Shown here: positions 44,039-56,043 of the stretch, piece by piece
How the letters are laid out: each line of letters starts with the position of its first letter
Position numbering within the stretch: position 1 is the first letter of the stretch
Origin: Pleurostoma richardsiae
Taxonomy: Eukaryota; Ascomycota; Sordariomycetes; Calosphaeriales; Pleurostomataceae
Reading direction: 5' to 3'
Length of the DNA stretch: 64,000 nucleotides
Assembly: GCA_030052745.1 (NCBI GenBank)
Contig: JANBVO010000048.1
Location: forward strand, 124,001 to 188,000
The notes under the pieces: generated by a model
The model's input: the letters and a program-made list of their open reading frames with translations, nothing else
What the model was told of the DNA's origin: nothing
Database searches by the model: none
Program-made: the position numbers and the translations under genes

Positions 44039-44932
44039 CTAACATGCGCCAGCCATCAGCATTCCTCCATTAGCACACACGACCTGTCCAGTAATATAGC
44101 TGGCATCAGGAGTGCAAAGCATCCCCACGACTCCGGCGATCTCCCTCTTGTACGCGGGCCTGCCGCCGGTGCTCTTCGCATCCTCCACCAGCTCCGGCGG
44201 GTCGATGCCGGGGCGCACCTGCATGAGAGGCGTGTGCTCGATCCAGCCCCGGATGGCACGCTTGAACTCCTCCGTGTTGGACTTGTACATGGGGCCCTCG
44301 ACGGGGCCCGGGTTGATGCAGTTGACCGTGGCCCGGCCGTTGAGCTCGCGGGCCCACGTCCGGGTCATGGACTCGATGGCCGCCTTGGTGCCGCCGTAGA
44401 TGCTCTGGCCGACGAAGCCACACGACGCCGAGATGGACGACAGGCTGACGACGCGGCCGGAGCCGTCCGTGGGCAGGAAGGGCTGCACGGCCTGCGTGAC
44501 GAGCAGGGACCCCAGGACGTTGACGCGGAACGAGTCCTCAAAGTCGGAGACCTTGATGTCGGGCAGCTTGTTGTTGATCGCGACGCCGGCGTTGTTGACG
44601 AGGATGTCGACCTGGAATGGCGCCCCGCCGAAGGCCTTGCGCGCCCCGGCGACGAGGCTGGCGGCGCCCGCGGGCGTGGAGATGTCCGCCTCGACGCTGA
44701 CGGCTTTGACGGCGTAGGTCTTGACGAGGGCCTCGCAGACCGTGGCTGCCTCGGCGGCCTGGGCCTGGTTCGGGTAGTTGATGATCACGTTGGCGCCCTT
44801 TCCCGCGAGGTTGTGGGCGATGGCTTCGCCTATGCCTCGCGAACTGCCCGTGATGATGGCTAGTTTGCCGGCAAGCGGCGCGGCAGCCGTCGAGGCCGTT
44901 GGGGCAGAGATCGCCATCGGGTCGGATGTCAA
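44039..44932 (-). CDS. Short-chain dehydrogenase/reductase
   Basis: A single exon of 297 codons. The Rossmann motif TGSSRGIG, NNAG, the catalytic Ser in LSSISAS and YxxxK as YGGTK are all present, and the end ITGQVVCANGG is typical of classical SDRs. The first about 15 residues are Ala/Ser/Thr-rich and a second in-frame Met at residue 6 could be the start. It should reduce or oxidise a small carbonyl or alcohol with NAD(P). It lacks the GGAGCTCC motif upstream, so cluster membership is unclear. It may work with the LadA-like dehydrogenase in polyol or keto-sugar conversion, but position is the only argument. Confidence 0.88.
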   Translation of the reverse strand: MTSDPMAISAPTASTAAAPLAGKLAIITGSSRGIGEAIAHNLAGKGANVIINYPNQAQAAEAATVCEALVKTYAVKAVSVEADISTPAGAASLVAGARKAFGGAPFQVDILVNNAGVAINNKLPDIKVSDFEDSFRVNVLGSLLVTQAVQPFLPTDGSGRVVSLSSISASCGFVGQSIYGGTKAAIESMTRTWARELNGRATVNCINPGPVEGPMYKSNTEEFKRAIRGWIEHTPLMQVRPGIDPPELVEDAKSTGGRPAYKREIAGVVGMLCTPDASYITGQVVCANGGMLMAGAC

Positions 44933-46978
44933 GTGTCAGACAGGAATGGTAAGGAAGTCGAGAGCTGCAATGTGCTGCAGTTGATCAGGGTGATGGATAA
45001 TCAATGGCTAGTGATGTCTTGTTTCGGTCTCGGAGAATATGGCCTGCGAACAGTGGCAGAGCGCTGCACCTAATACCGCCAGGCGAAAACATCTTATATC
45101 CCGTCCGCGGATGCATCGCCAGCATCTGGAGCGCTCTGCTCAGCACGCGCCTGACTGATGCTGTGATTTCTGTCCTGTATTCGCGGCTCAGTTTGTCGTC
45201 TGCAGAGTCCTGACGAGGAGAGTATATGCGCTCCAGTCGGCTTTGAGCATCTTGCGGAGATACCTTAAAATGCAAAACCCGACTAGAGAGATCACGAACC
45301 CAGACATGACCTGACAGGCCGGCGGCGTCTGCTGCGACGCGGAATTTCCCCGGATGTGGCTACAGAGGGCCCCCGGCCCACACTAAAACACAGCCGGGGT
45401 CCTTGAAGATCAACTGATTCTCGGGTGTTTGATCGATCGACCTATCTTAGCGCAGCAACCAACGCCTCATCCCTACCCTGCATCCCTCACCGTAGGGAGA
45501 GAAATCCTGGGCTTGGTGAGCACGAGGAGGGAATGTTTCTAGAAGGTCAGGTGCCTCCCTCACGGATTCCTGTAACCGTATGATACTTGCGAAGTGGGCG
45601 GAGGAAGTCCTTGTCTCACAGCCGTGACCGCTGCAGGTGGCCGGTCCTCTTGGCTCAAGCTGATATCTTTGGCGCGCTAATACGGCTTCTTCTTGTGCTT
45701 TACATAGTACAGCAACAAGTTCTATAATGGCGCCATGTGATCCTCAGGACGGGGACCGTGGTGAAACACAGGTGGCAGCTCACCCCTCGCCCTTTACCCT
45801 CATGAAGAATACTACAACGGCGGCCACATCACGACTCCCTATTCCCATAATTCTCAAATCTCAAATATCAGACCTGCCGCTTCTCAGGTATGTATCATGA
45901 TGCTGGTAAGCGGACGAAAAGCATCATCAATAGCGTTTTATCTCGGCTCGGTCTCCCTGGCGGCTCTCAGAAAACATAGACCTGGTTTGAGTATCAGCTG
46001 CGATAGACCACTGTCCCGGCCAGGCTGTCTTAAACTCCTATCAAGAATGCTCATGAAGGGATGTTTCATCAGGCAGATTGGTTTCCCTAAGGCCCCCTGG
46101 TGTGGCGATCATGGTGGAGGAACAGCCGATCGCGTCGGATAGGGGCATAGGTTGATCAAGGAGCTTCCGTTGCTATGATGAACCAGGCTGCTTTTCCATC
46201 CGCGCCAAGGTAAGCGCGCCATCAAGGAGCATCATAGCAAGAGGAGTGGCATGCCTCTTGAGTCTCTCTACGAGCGTGTGTGACATATCTGCGCTTCCTT
46301 TGGCGTGCCGGAGCCGCCGGCTCGCGGGAGATCGGCCGAGCCATTCGTCCATCCGGCCGTTGTAGATGCCGCTTCAATAGCCGCATTTAGTCTACAAGGG
46401 GAATAAACTTGACAACATTCCATCCACCGGCTAACGGCTAAGTAAGAATGGGGAGCTCCATTGCCTCATCGAGGAGAAGCTCCCGTGACAAAGGCGAGAA
46501 TGCGCGGGGAAGAGCACGCCTACGAAAGGGGTTGACGTGACGGTTATGCCACCAAGAAGTTGGGGTAACCCCCGTAAAGCGGCGCCACCTTCCTCCGTAC
46601 CACCAGTGCAACCCCCCCGAGCATGCCTGGGGCCCCCTGGGGCTCCGCAGATCCTGCCCTCCAACGTCGATCGACTTGTGCCGAAGGACCGCCACGCCAT
46701 CCTGACGCAAAGGGACCACATCTGCGACCTCTCCCCAGATATACTGTAACCTCGACAGTAACCGCGCAAATAACATGCTCGAGAGCGAGCTTCTGACTAT
46801 CGGTGAGTGTGGGAATGGCAGACGTGGATGCCCCTCATCTCAGTCATCCTTGGGGCGCAGGATTCGAACACAAAAGTCGCCGTCCGTGGCCCCCAAGATG
46901 CCTCGTGGGAGCCTCTCTCAGTCCAAGACTTTGCTTTGAAGCACCCTTTGATCTGTGATTATATTGACTTTATCCAAG
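44933..46978. other. Two-kilobase region without a recognised gene
   Basis: Between the SDR start (-) and the sugar transporter start (+), hence a large divergent promoter. Open frames of 80-110 codons (44985-45275 -, 45897-46142 +, 46431-46776 -) lack domains. A 66-codon open frame at 46807-47007 (+) overlaps the transporter start in another frame and could act as an upstream ORF. One GGAGCTCC at 46452. Confidence 0.45.
46452..46459. promoter_or_regulatory. GGAGCTCC palindrome
   Basis: Exact copy about 520 bp upstream of the MFS sugar transporter; a relaxed copy (GGAGAAGCTCC) follows near 46472. It may extend the regulon to this transporter. Confidence 0.4.
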
Positions 46979-48958
46979 ATGTACACGATCTGGAATATTT
47001 ACGGTAAGCTCGCGGTGCCTGTTCCACTCATACACCTATTCACCCCTTGACCCGTCTTCTGTTGAGTACGATGCTGACATGAATGTCTCAAGTTCTCGCC
47101 GCCTTCGGCACCATCGGCGGCGCGATGTTCGGGATAGATATCTCTAGCATGAGTGCGTGGATCGGCAGTGACCAGTACCTCCGTTATTTCCACTCTCCCG
47201 GCTCGACCAGGCAGGGCGGCATTACCGCCTCTATGAGCGCCGGGTCCTTCGCCGGCGCACTCGGTGCTGGATTCCTGTCTGATAGAATGGGCCGTCGAGG
47301 CGTCCTCAAGGTGTCGTCGCTCATCTGGGTAGTCGGCGCCGTCCTGCAATGCAGCTCACAGAACGTCGCCCACCTTGTCGTTGGCCGTGTCGTCAGCGGT
47401 GTCGCGAGTATGTGTCTCCCAGCTGGTCCTAGTTGAGTAGAGCTACAGTTGACTGAGTCTCATCAACAGTCGGTCTCACTTCCTCGCAAGTCTGCGTCTA
47501 CCTGGCCGAACTCGCACCGAGCAAGATCCGCGGCCGAGTCGTCGGCATCCAGCAGTGGGCCATCGAGTGGGGCATCCTTATCATGTATCTCATCTCGTAC
47601 GGCTGCACATATATAAACGGCACGGCATCGTTCAGGATAGCGTGGGGGTTGCAGGGGGTACCAGGATTTGTCCTCCTCGGCGCTCTCTTCTTCTTCCCCG
47701 AGAGCCCTCGTTGGCTTGCCTCTAAAGACCGATGGGAGGAGTGTCTGGACACCCTGGCCCACCTACACGGAAATGGCGATGCGACTAATCCACTCGTCCT
47801 GGCAGAGCTTGAGGAAGGTAAGCATGCTCCTCCACTGTAGTCATTCCGTCGTCTGATCATATCATGCACAGTCAGAGAAGCTGCCCGAATCGCCCATGAA
47901 TCGAAGGAAGTCGGGTTCATGGGCCTGTTCGGCCCCAAAATGTGGAGGCGAACTCTCTGCGGCGTCAGCGTTCAAGTCTGGTACGTTTGTCTTTCTATCC
48001 AGCAGCGGGATTGCCCGTTGGGGATGCTAACAGCGTCCTAGGCAGCAGCTCCTTGGCGGCAACGTCATGCTGTACTATCTCGTCTATATCTTCAACATGG
48101 CCGGCATGGTCAGTGACTTATAGTTTTTCTTTCCCTTTCCGTACGTGACAACTGACAACTCTGCAGGGTGGCAACACGGCACTCACTTCGGCCATCATTC
48201 AATATGTCATCTTTGTCGTCACGACTGGAGGCATGCTTCCGATCATCGACCGGATAGGCAGGCGGTACCTATTAGTTATCGGGGCCATCATCTGCAGTGT
48301 CCTGCATTTCGTAACTGGAGCGCTGATGGCTTCGTACGGGCATCATGTCGACTCGGTTGACGGTGAGTTCTCTATCTTTGGGTGGCAAGACATTTTCTGA
48401 TGCTCGAGTGCAGGAAACTCGATCCTGAAATGGGAGATCAATGGCGCGCCTGCGAAAGGTGTCATCGCCCTTGCGTACATCTTCGTCGGCGTCTACGGTT
48501 TAACCTGGGTAAATACGATCCCCCCGCCCCTTTGTCATCGTCGCAGCCAGAGTGCTAACAGCAACCCCACGCAGGCCCCAGCAGGCTGGATCTACTCCTC
48601 GGAGGTCTTCCCATTGAAGTACAGAGCAAAGGGTGTTGGACTCAGCGCCGCCGGGAACTGGATCTTCAACCTCGCTCTAGCCTTTTTCGTGCCGCCGGCT
48701 TTCACCAACATCCAGTGGAAGACGTATATGATCTTCGGCACCTTCTGCGCGACCATGTCTGTCTACGTCTTCTTCCTGTACCCGGAGACCGTCCAGAAGT
48801 CGCTCGAGGAGATCGACGTCCTCTTCGAGGGCAACATCCCACCGTGGAGGAGCGGCCAGGTCAAGGGCATGCTGGATGAGCGCGTCGAGGCCGTTCGGAT
48901 GAAGCGCGAAGGTAACCTTGAGCCGGAGAAAGTCGTCCAGGTCGAGACTACGGTGTGA
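46979..48958 (+). CDS. MFS sugar transporter (hexose/pentose type)
   Basis: Eight exons (46979-47003, 47093-47407, 47470-47817, 47872-47980, 48042-48108, 48167-48362, 48414-48508, 48575-48958) give 512 codons. Twelve helices are expected. Sugar-porter signatures include FGTIGGAMFGIDISSM in helix 1, DRMGRRG, PSKIRGR, PESPRWL, QQLLGGNVMLYY and DRIGRR, and a terminal PETVQKSLEEID in place of PETKG. It resembles fungal high-affinity monosaccharide transporters at the plasma membrane. The substrate (glucose, xylose, arabinose or other) cannot be deduced. The first exon is only 25 nt and the start depends on it. It is convergent with another sugar transporter and shares the area with an alpha-xylosidase and a LadA-like dehydrogenase. 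Confidence 0.88.
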
Positions 48959-49916
48959 AGGAAGTACCTGATGGCTGCGGCTTAGGGCCTGCCAGGCTAT
49001 TATTTCAAGTTCGGACTCCTGTAGAATGCTAGAATGGTGTCCCAAAGGCTTGGTTTGGCGTCGAAAGACTGGGTGTCCCTACTCTTCACTATTAGTTGGT
49101 AGAACTTGAGAACTTATATAATACTACCCTGATCCTGTGATAACCCGGATTTCTAGGATATCGTTTATAAGAAGCTAGAAGAATACGCAGGTTATCTACG
49201 TTTGTACCTTGGTAAAACTCCAAGAACCCAACATCGCAGATACAATGGCTGGACTCAAAAGCACAGGATGTGGAGGTGTCAGTCTGCTCATTGAAAAGTC
49301 TTTGCGGAGTCAAGCGAATCGTCTATGTATTCGTGGTTGCAGGTATCGCGCCTTATGTCATGCCATCCAGTGCAGTTGCAGCATTGTCTCCACGGGAACA
49401 CCACCCGCGGAGTAGTTGGTTAAATGATCCACGGCGGCATCGTTGCGGGGTGTCGTTCCGGGGTCGTTCCGGGGCCGCCGGTGCGAGATCTGACCCTGAG
49501 TCGTGCCATCACCGAATATCCCCCCCAAAGGCGATCTATAGTATGTATTAGGCCGCCCTAGAGCTCCTCCGGCGGGGCCAGCACGGTTACTGGTGCACAT
49601 CCGGTGGGGGCGGGTTAGCAACGAAACAATCTTAACCACTTCGGGACCAGCATAACTCAGTCCACCACCTGTCTACAACCTGAGCGTCCGCAAGTCTGGG
49701 AGAAACGCAGAGCGCTCATTGGAACTGTTACTGAAGACAGAATTTAACGGATAGACCGGATGGGAAAGTATCGCCTTGTCAAAATGTCTAGCTGAAGCTG
49801 CTCATACACACATGCAAATATATTTCGGTACCTAGGTTAACCTAGTGCCCGCCAAACGAACATAACTATCACTTGACCTTCTGTTTGTGGCGGCATCGAG
49901 TTGTGCCTTCCGCCTC
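48959..49916. other. Intergenic between two convergent sugar transporters
   Basis: 958 bp of 3' flanks. An AGAGCTCCTCC stretch near 49560 resembles a partial motif. No coding sequence recognised. Confidence 0.5.
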
Positions 49917-51631
49917 CTAATCCCTTGGTTGCGATCCTTGCAGCTTCTCGATCTGTTCTCCCTCTGTAGCGTATGGATTCACCGTCACCTTGCTGAAGTG
50001 CCTGGCTTTGACTTTGTTTGCGAAGAGAAGGTCCAGCTCGGCATAGGTGCGATCTTTCGTCTCTGGCAGCCGGAAGAACGCCCAGACGAAGCAGAGGAAG
50101 CAGGTTCCAGCCCAGAAGAAGCCTGTCTTGCCGTGCCAGTTCCCCTCCGTTGGGTTGACCATGTACGGCTCGATGACGTTGCCGATGATCTGCGAGACGT
50201 AGTAGGCAATCCGAGCAAGACAGACGCTCTTGTTCCGAAGGCGCGTGGCCGACGTCTCCGAGATGATGGCGTAGCAGACCGGACCAACGGTGATATAGTA
50301 GATGAAGAGCCAGGCAAGCACAAATCCTGCCTGCGTGTAGCTGCTGGTAGACCCTTCACCCGCGGCGACAGCGACGATTCCCACGATGAACATGCAGGCA
50401 CATAGGGCAGCAAGGCCCCAGACGTAGAGCGTGCGGCGCCCAAACCGGCCCAACAGACCCCAGGATATGATGGTGCCGATCGATGCGAGGCCGAGCCCCC
50501 CGACGGAGAATTTAAACGAGTTGGACGTGGACACGCCGGCCTGCACAAAGAAGTACACCGGAGTTCCACCTAGAGACGAACCGCACCACACTTGGGCAGC
50601 GAATGCCAGGCACGCAATCTCAGTTCGGCGGAGGTCGATACCCTTGAAACAGTCCCAGTAGCTGGTTCCCGTCTCGACCTCTATCTCGATGTCGTTGGTG
50701 TGCTTCAGCATGGCGATCGATTTCTTGACCTCGTCCGCCGACGCGTGTGATGACAGTCTCATTAGGGACCTCTCGGCCGCCTCTATCTGGCCCGTCCTGA
50801 CGAGCCACCAGGGCGACTCCGGCGCGAACCAGAGAGTCGCAAGCAACGGGAGTGGCCACACCCACTGGATGGCGAACGGAATGCGGTACGCCCACTGGTC
50901 GTCGCGATCGACGAAACCTTCGAGAACGCCGGCTGCGACCAGCTGTCCCAGCGCCCAACATAGATTAACGTACTAGACGTACGGCATCGTTAGTAGCGGT
51001 CTAGCGGTATCTGCAGATTCAGAACTCTTGTAGGGGATATACAAAGAGGACGTACAACTGTGAGGTAGCCACGCAGTATGAGAGGGCAGACCTCTGAGGC
51101 ATACGCGGGCGCGGAGGTCGCGAAGACGCCCCAAGGTATGCCGCACAGAATAAGTCCGACAGTGAGCATGGCGGTGGAGGTTGCAAAGAACAGCAGGAAG
51201 ATGAAAGCGACGATGCACCCAAGCGAGCCTAGCAAGACGCGGATGTATCCAAACTTGTTGGTGAGATAGCCGTTGGCGAAGGCGCCGAATATGGCCCCGA
51301 TAGTGGCTGCGGCTCCAAGAGCGGACTGCCAGGCACCAGAGATCTGCCAGCCGCCATTCTCCGAATACGTGCCGTATCTCTCAGTGAAGGCGGGCTGAGC
51401 GAACAGAGACGTGACGAGGACGATATCATAGCCTTCCATGATGATGGACGTAGAGACAAGTACGGACCAGAATATGGCGCTCTTGTGAGTCTTCGCCGCC
51501 TCGGCGAGCGTCATGGCATGCTCGTTCAGGGCGGCCTCGTTAGCATCCGCAACGACCGACTTGTCGCCATGGCCGTCCCGCTCATGCCCGGGGGCTTCGA
51601 GATGATGCGGCTCCACTTTGTCATGGCTCAT
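49917..51631 (-). CDS. MFS sugar transporter, maltose permease / alpha-glucoside symporter-like
   Basis: Exons 51056-51631 and 49917-50972 (83-bp intron) give 543 codons. A hydrophilic 45-residue N-terminus precedes twelve helices. Typical marks are IIMEGYDIVLVTSLFAQPAF, GYLTNKFGYIRV, FAPESPWWLVRTGQ and PETKDRTYAELD. The ESPWWLV and GYD segments are those of fungal maltose/alpha-glucoside:proton symporters and not of hexose carriers. A disaccharide or oligosaccharide is the likely cargo, which fits the alpha-xylosidase without signal peptide encoded nearby (isoprimeverose-like sugars would be cleaved inside the cell). Three CCGGAG elements lie 300-390 bp upstream. Confidence 0.88.
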
Positions 51632-52420
51632 CTTGGTAGATTCTTGACGGGAGTCTGTTGAGGTCTAGGGAGATGCTGCAAGCAGGATGATCTTGCAAGT
51701 CTTGGCGACGAATATCTGCATGGACGACCTGGCTCGCTGTCGTTTACCTCGACGGCTTTTAATACCCCATGGACACCTCTCCACACGTTCGACGTCCCCT
51801 GGTGACCCCGGAGTCTGGGGTGCCCTCGGCAGACAGCACAAAGGGCCCATCTGGGGTACCGACGCTCGATGGTCTAATGTCAGCCCATCCGCCCGTGCTG
51901 GCCCCCTCGGGCGCCAAGCCATCCAGGGATGCTCCACCGGAGGACCAGGCGCAACGCCAGGTCGGCGCTGAGATATGGCCGCGTCAATCCCCCGCCGGAG
52001 CCAACCCCGCCGGAGCTGTCCCACTCCCTCTACACGGGCGGAGATGAGGGACACTTTACAGACCGAAAGCCTAATGATTTAGACTAAGCTATACTACCTC
52101 TCCACTCGCTGAGGAGAGCCTCTCTGGCGCACTATAGAGGACAGGGAACTCAATACGGCTTGCCTCGGTGGGTAGACCGGAGCGGCGTTCGCCACTTCAC
52201 AATCATGCACATGGTACGTTGATGTCTATAGAGTGTACTTGCTCGCTCTTCTCCCGGCGCTGGTAGACTGGGGCATGGCGAGCAGTTACTCCAACAGTTC
52301 TCCCTCGAAAGTGACAGATGGTCACCAGATTTCGAGCCCCTACCTAGGTGCATGCCGATTCCTTGCCGTCACCTGCTCTGGATGCCTAACGGCCATGTGC
52401 TCATTCTCCCTTTCCTAGAT
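51632..52420. promoter_or_regulatory. Upstream region of the alpha-glucoside-type transporter
   Basis: 789 bp between the transporter start and the 3' end of the dual-finger regulator. It holds CTCCACCGGAG (51932-51942) and two direct copies of CCCCGCCGGAGC (51990 and 52006), i.e. three CGG-containing elements suitable for a Zn2Cys6 factor. Confidence 0.4.
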
Positions 52421-55400
52421 TCAATGGCGTTGCCTCGCGGTTGCCTCAGCCAGGTTCCTGAGCGACTTCACGTATGATCGTTCGATCCCCCAAGTCTCGG
52501 GTGCTTCTTCATCTGACCCGCATGCTGGCTCCTTCTCATGTGCGACGTCAGCAGAGCCTTGCGTGGCTTGTCCAGCGACTCCAGACTCCCCAACGAGCAG
52601 CCGGATCCCCTCGTAGAGTATCTTCACTGGGGCGTCGGCGTCGCAAATATTGCCGACTCTCAGCAGGGAAGCGGTCATCTTGTAGCCTAGACGCACATAC
52701 GTCTGGACCAGCTCGTCGTCGAGTGGCCTGTCGAGGTTGACAAAGGACGGCTCGGGACACGGCTCGGTATCTTCAGGTAGAGAAGCACCGGGCACCTCCT
52801 GCGCGGCGTCCCTTGAGACGTCTTGCAGCGGGTCACCGTCGACGGAGCTGCGAGCAGCGACATCCCGCACGCGTGGAACTCTACGAGCCTCGTCCTGGCT
52901 GCTGACGAACTGGGCTGTGACACTGTATGCCCAAACTACCAACGTCGCGATGTATATCGCGAATGGTTCTGGGAAGCTGTTGACGCTAAAGCGCCGTACG
53001 TGCCAGAACAGCGCCCCGGCGTGCACCAGGGAGAGTCTTGCTTTGAACTGGTCACGTATTGCCCACTGCAGGACGTGGCTGCGAGCCCTGGCGCACTCGT
53101 TGCTATCCCCGCCCCCGGCCCATGTCGCTGCTGACGGCGCGTCCGCAAGGGTCTGTATGTGCCTGACCGGCGTCAAGAGAATAAGCCGGGCCAAATGCAG
53201 ATGTAGGATGGTCGGGTGTTCCCAGCCTGCGGCGTGGGCTGCCTTGCCGTTGGCACACCAGTGAAGCACATCTAGGCAGTCGCTTGCGCTGTTCCGCCAG
53301 TTCGACAGCACAGGGGTCGACGGAGGCCATGACTCCTCTGCCGCGATCGATCGCGTCCACGGCTGGACCTTGGCGCTTGGCGTCCAGGATGAGAGCTGGG
53401 TCGCGGTCTGATTGATGGCTTCCCTGCTCTTCCGGTAGACGGCTTGAATAAGCAGCAGGGTGCTGAACTCGCTCAAGTTCGGCGGAAGCCTCTTTTCCAT
53501 ATAGAGCACTTCGGCTGCCTCAAGGAGGGTGACTACGGGATCTTAGTAGTGTAGAAAGGCACGAGGGAGTAGTTGACGTCCATACCGGGCTCAGAAGCCT
53601 TAGCTTGCGTTCTACCCGCCGACTGGCCCTCCCAAAGGTCATCCTGGCATGGCAGCGGCGCTCGTGCATCAGTAAGGGTCATCAGGGGCATGCAGCCAAA
53701 TTCGTACGAGAACATTGAATCAAGGAGCTGATTACCAGTGAGCAATGACTGGTCATAGAAAGTCCCGAGAGTTTACGACACATACCCAAATCATCATCCC
53801 CGTTCTGATACCGGATTGCCTCGTCAGCCAATCTGCACCTGGATTTTCACCCCCCGTGAACGACGCTTGGTCTCGTGAACCTTCGTCTGGAGACAGGAGA
53901 TTCATAGTGTTACATGCCTCGACGAGACTATAACGCTCGAGAAAGGCACGCCTCATCATTGCTTCTTTGCCGCTATGGAGCATGCAGATGACGGCGAGGA
54001 TGTTCGCCTGCAAGGAATACAGGTCGAAACAGACTCTCGCATTCTTGACTAACGGCGGCATCCACCTCATCGTAGCCTCCTCCGGTTCATGAGCGTGGAT
54101 TCGACGCTGCAGAACGCTCTGCAACAAACGCGACAAGGTATCCCTGGGCCGATTATGAGAGCGGCCGCCGATATACGTCGACCCGACTGTTGCGACAGCG
54201 AGGAGGAGGATCCAGTGCGATGTGGCGTCAAAGGAAAAAGATTTCTTCCGAAGAAAAGGGAATGTCGGGTGAAACTGCTTGAAATAGATATTTGTGTATG
54301 CTGTGATATTCAGCAACGAAGGGAATGACGACACATCCACCTCGATGGACTGCTGCTGAAGCTCGGCTCGTAGGCCAAGTATCATGTTCTCGTACGCAAC
54401 ATCCAGGGCGAATTCTCCAGTTGACGGGGCTTGCCCGGTCCCATCTTCACGGGGAGACAGGTTATCAGGAGACATCGGGCTTGATACACTGGCCGCCGGC
54501 CTGCTCTGAATATGTTGACCGCGAAATGGTGCCCTCGCACCCGGTCCATCGACGTAGTACCTGCCTACGGTCGAAATCGAGGCACCAGAGTCAGCCGGGC
54601 TTGGCCCAGTCACCGATTCGCTATGCTCGGTGTCCCGCCGTTCGGAACGGTGTTCGTTTGAAGTTGGTATTATCTCTTGGGGCAGGTTTGCCGCGTTTGC
54701 TTCCTGGTCCTCCGAAGAAGTCCATGCGCCATCGAGCCCTCCCGTTGCCTCCATCCCATCAAAGAAGAAGGGAATCCCTACAGCTTGAGAAGTTCCATTG
54801 CTGTACTGTCCGGCTGCTATTTGGCTGTACCAATCGGCTGCGTTCTGGTACGGAGCTGAGATCCAGTTCATCGATAAGAGGCTCGAGACCCGCTCGTTGG
54901 AACCACCGCCCTCGTCAAAGGCGTAGACTTGCTCCATATCGTAATTCTCGCGGCCATTCTGAGGCGCGGTACCGCGAAGAGGATCAGTCTCTCTCGCCCA
55001 AGAAGTGTCGTCCTGACTGTTGGAGACTAATGCATTCATAGCAGGGACATCAAGCAGGGAGCCTTCCAAGTCTGGGATTGCATTCTCGTCGTTCGACCCA
55101 GGGAAACCCTCGCCAACTGTGGACCGGAGCTGCTGACTTGGTGCAGCAGGACGAGGAGGTGTCAGTTGTACCGCGCCATCCTCTGTACTGAGCACTCCCA
55201 TCCCGCTATCGGCAATCGCTTCTGGAACCTGTGCGAGTGTCGTGCGCTTTACGGTATGCGGATAGACACATTCAAGGTCCTTCTCCAAGCACCGCTTGCA
55301 CGGATCACCTCTAGTACAGCGTACGCGAGTGGCCGCGCATTGCACACAGGCCCTTTCATAACCTAGAACAGGGGGAGCGGTAGTATCCTGCTCATGAGAG

Positions 55401-55652
55401 GCCCTGTGACGGTTGAGAATGTCCCTTCAAAGAAGTGGTGTCAGGATAGGGTCTCGAGCAGAACAGAGGGCATGAGTAAAGGATGGATTACAGAGGAGAC
55501 GCTTACGACCTAGAGAAGTTCTTGCCACAAGTCCAGCACCTGAATGGCTTTTCTCTCGTGTGGCTCCTCACGTGTCTTTTTAGATGCTCGCGTCGCGAAA
55601 AGCTGATGCCGCAGACGACGCATTTGTGAATGGCAGACGCTGGCGATGCCAT
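52421..55652 (-). CDS. Transcription factor with C2H2 fingers plus Zn2Cys6 cluster
   Basis: Exons 55507-55652, 53786-55424, 53586-53727 and 52421-53532 (introns 82, 58 and 53 bp) give 1012 codons. Two classical C2H2 fingers (C11, C14, H27, H31 and C39, C42, H55, H59) are followed directly by a canonical Zn2Cys6 cluster (C75, C78, C85, C91, C94, C101). A long Ser/Pro-rich region precedes the fungal-specific transcription factor domain, which begins near the [17 protein letters not shown] segment. The start is the Met just before the first finger; the open frame reaches further upstream without support. Two finger types in one protein are known in a subset of fungal regulators. It lies 391 bp from the alpha-xylosidase and next to a transporter with CGG-type elements, so local control of sugar use is plausible. 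Confidence 0.9.
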
Positions 55653-56043
55653 CCTCACCAAATCCACCCCGCCAATCCTCGTCAGACCGGCAGCTGAGCG
55701 CCGGATGTCAGAAGCAGTCACGGCCGCAGAATGCAATAATCTAGCACGGCTGGAAGCTCTGTCCGCGAGGATAGAAAGAAGCGTCTCCTCGGCCGGGGGG
55801 AAGTTGCTCAAACACGAGGAGACTCGTTGAGGGAGCACCACTGAAGAACGGCGACCATGAGTCGTCGGACGGTAATCTGGGGCCCCGGCTTCTCCGCGCG
55901 AACCCGCCCAAGACTACTCTCATTCGCGCATCTAGCCCCATAAAGAGACTAACCTGGTCTCCGGCTAATATCACACCATCATGCTTTCACTCACTACTAC
56001 GCAAGCTGTGTCATGTTGTTCTGCCGACGCTAATCTAAGCATT
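55653..56043. promoter_or_regulatory. Promoter of the dual-finger regulator
   Basis: 391 bp between the regulator start (-) and the 3' end of the alpha-xylosidase gene (-). The first 190 bp are open in the regulator frame and may be 5'-UTR. No site recognised. Confidence 0.45.

Noticed and set aside
43967-44863. 298-codon open frame on the plus strand
   Set aside because: It is the antisense shadow of the SDR gene, whose motifs are complete on the other strand.
46851-46910. tRNA-like stretch with a GATTCGAAC core
   Set aside because: Neither strand forms the T-stem and acceptor stem that must go with it. The core is chance.
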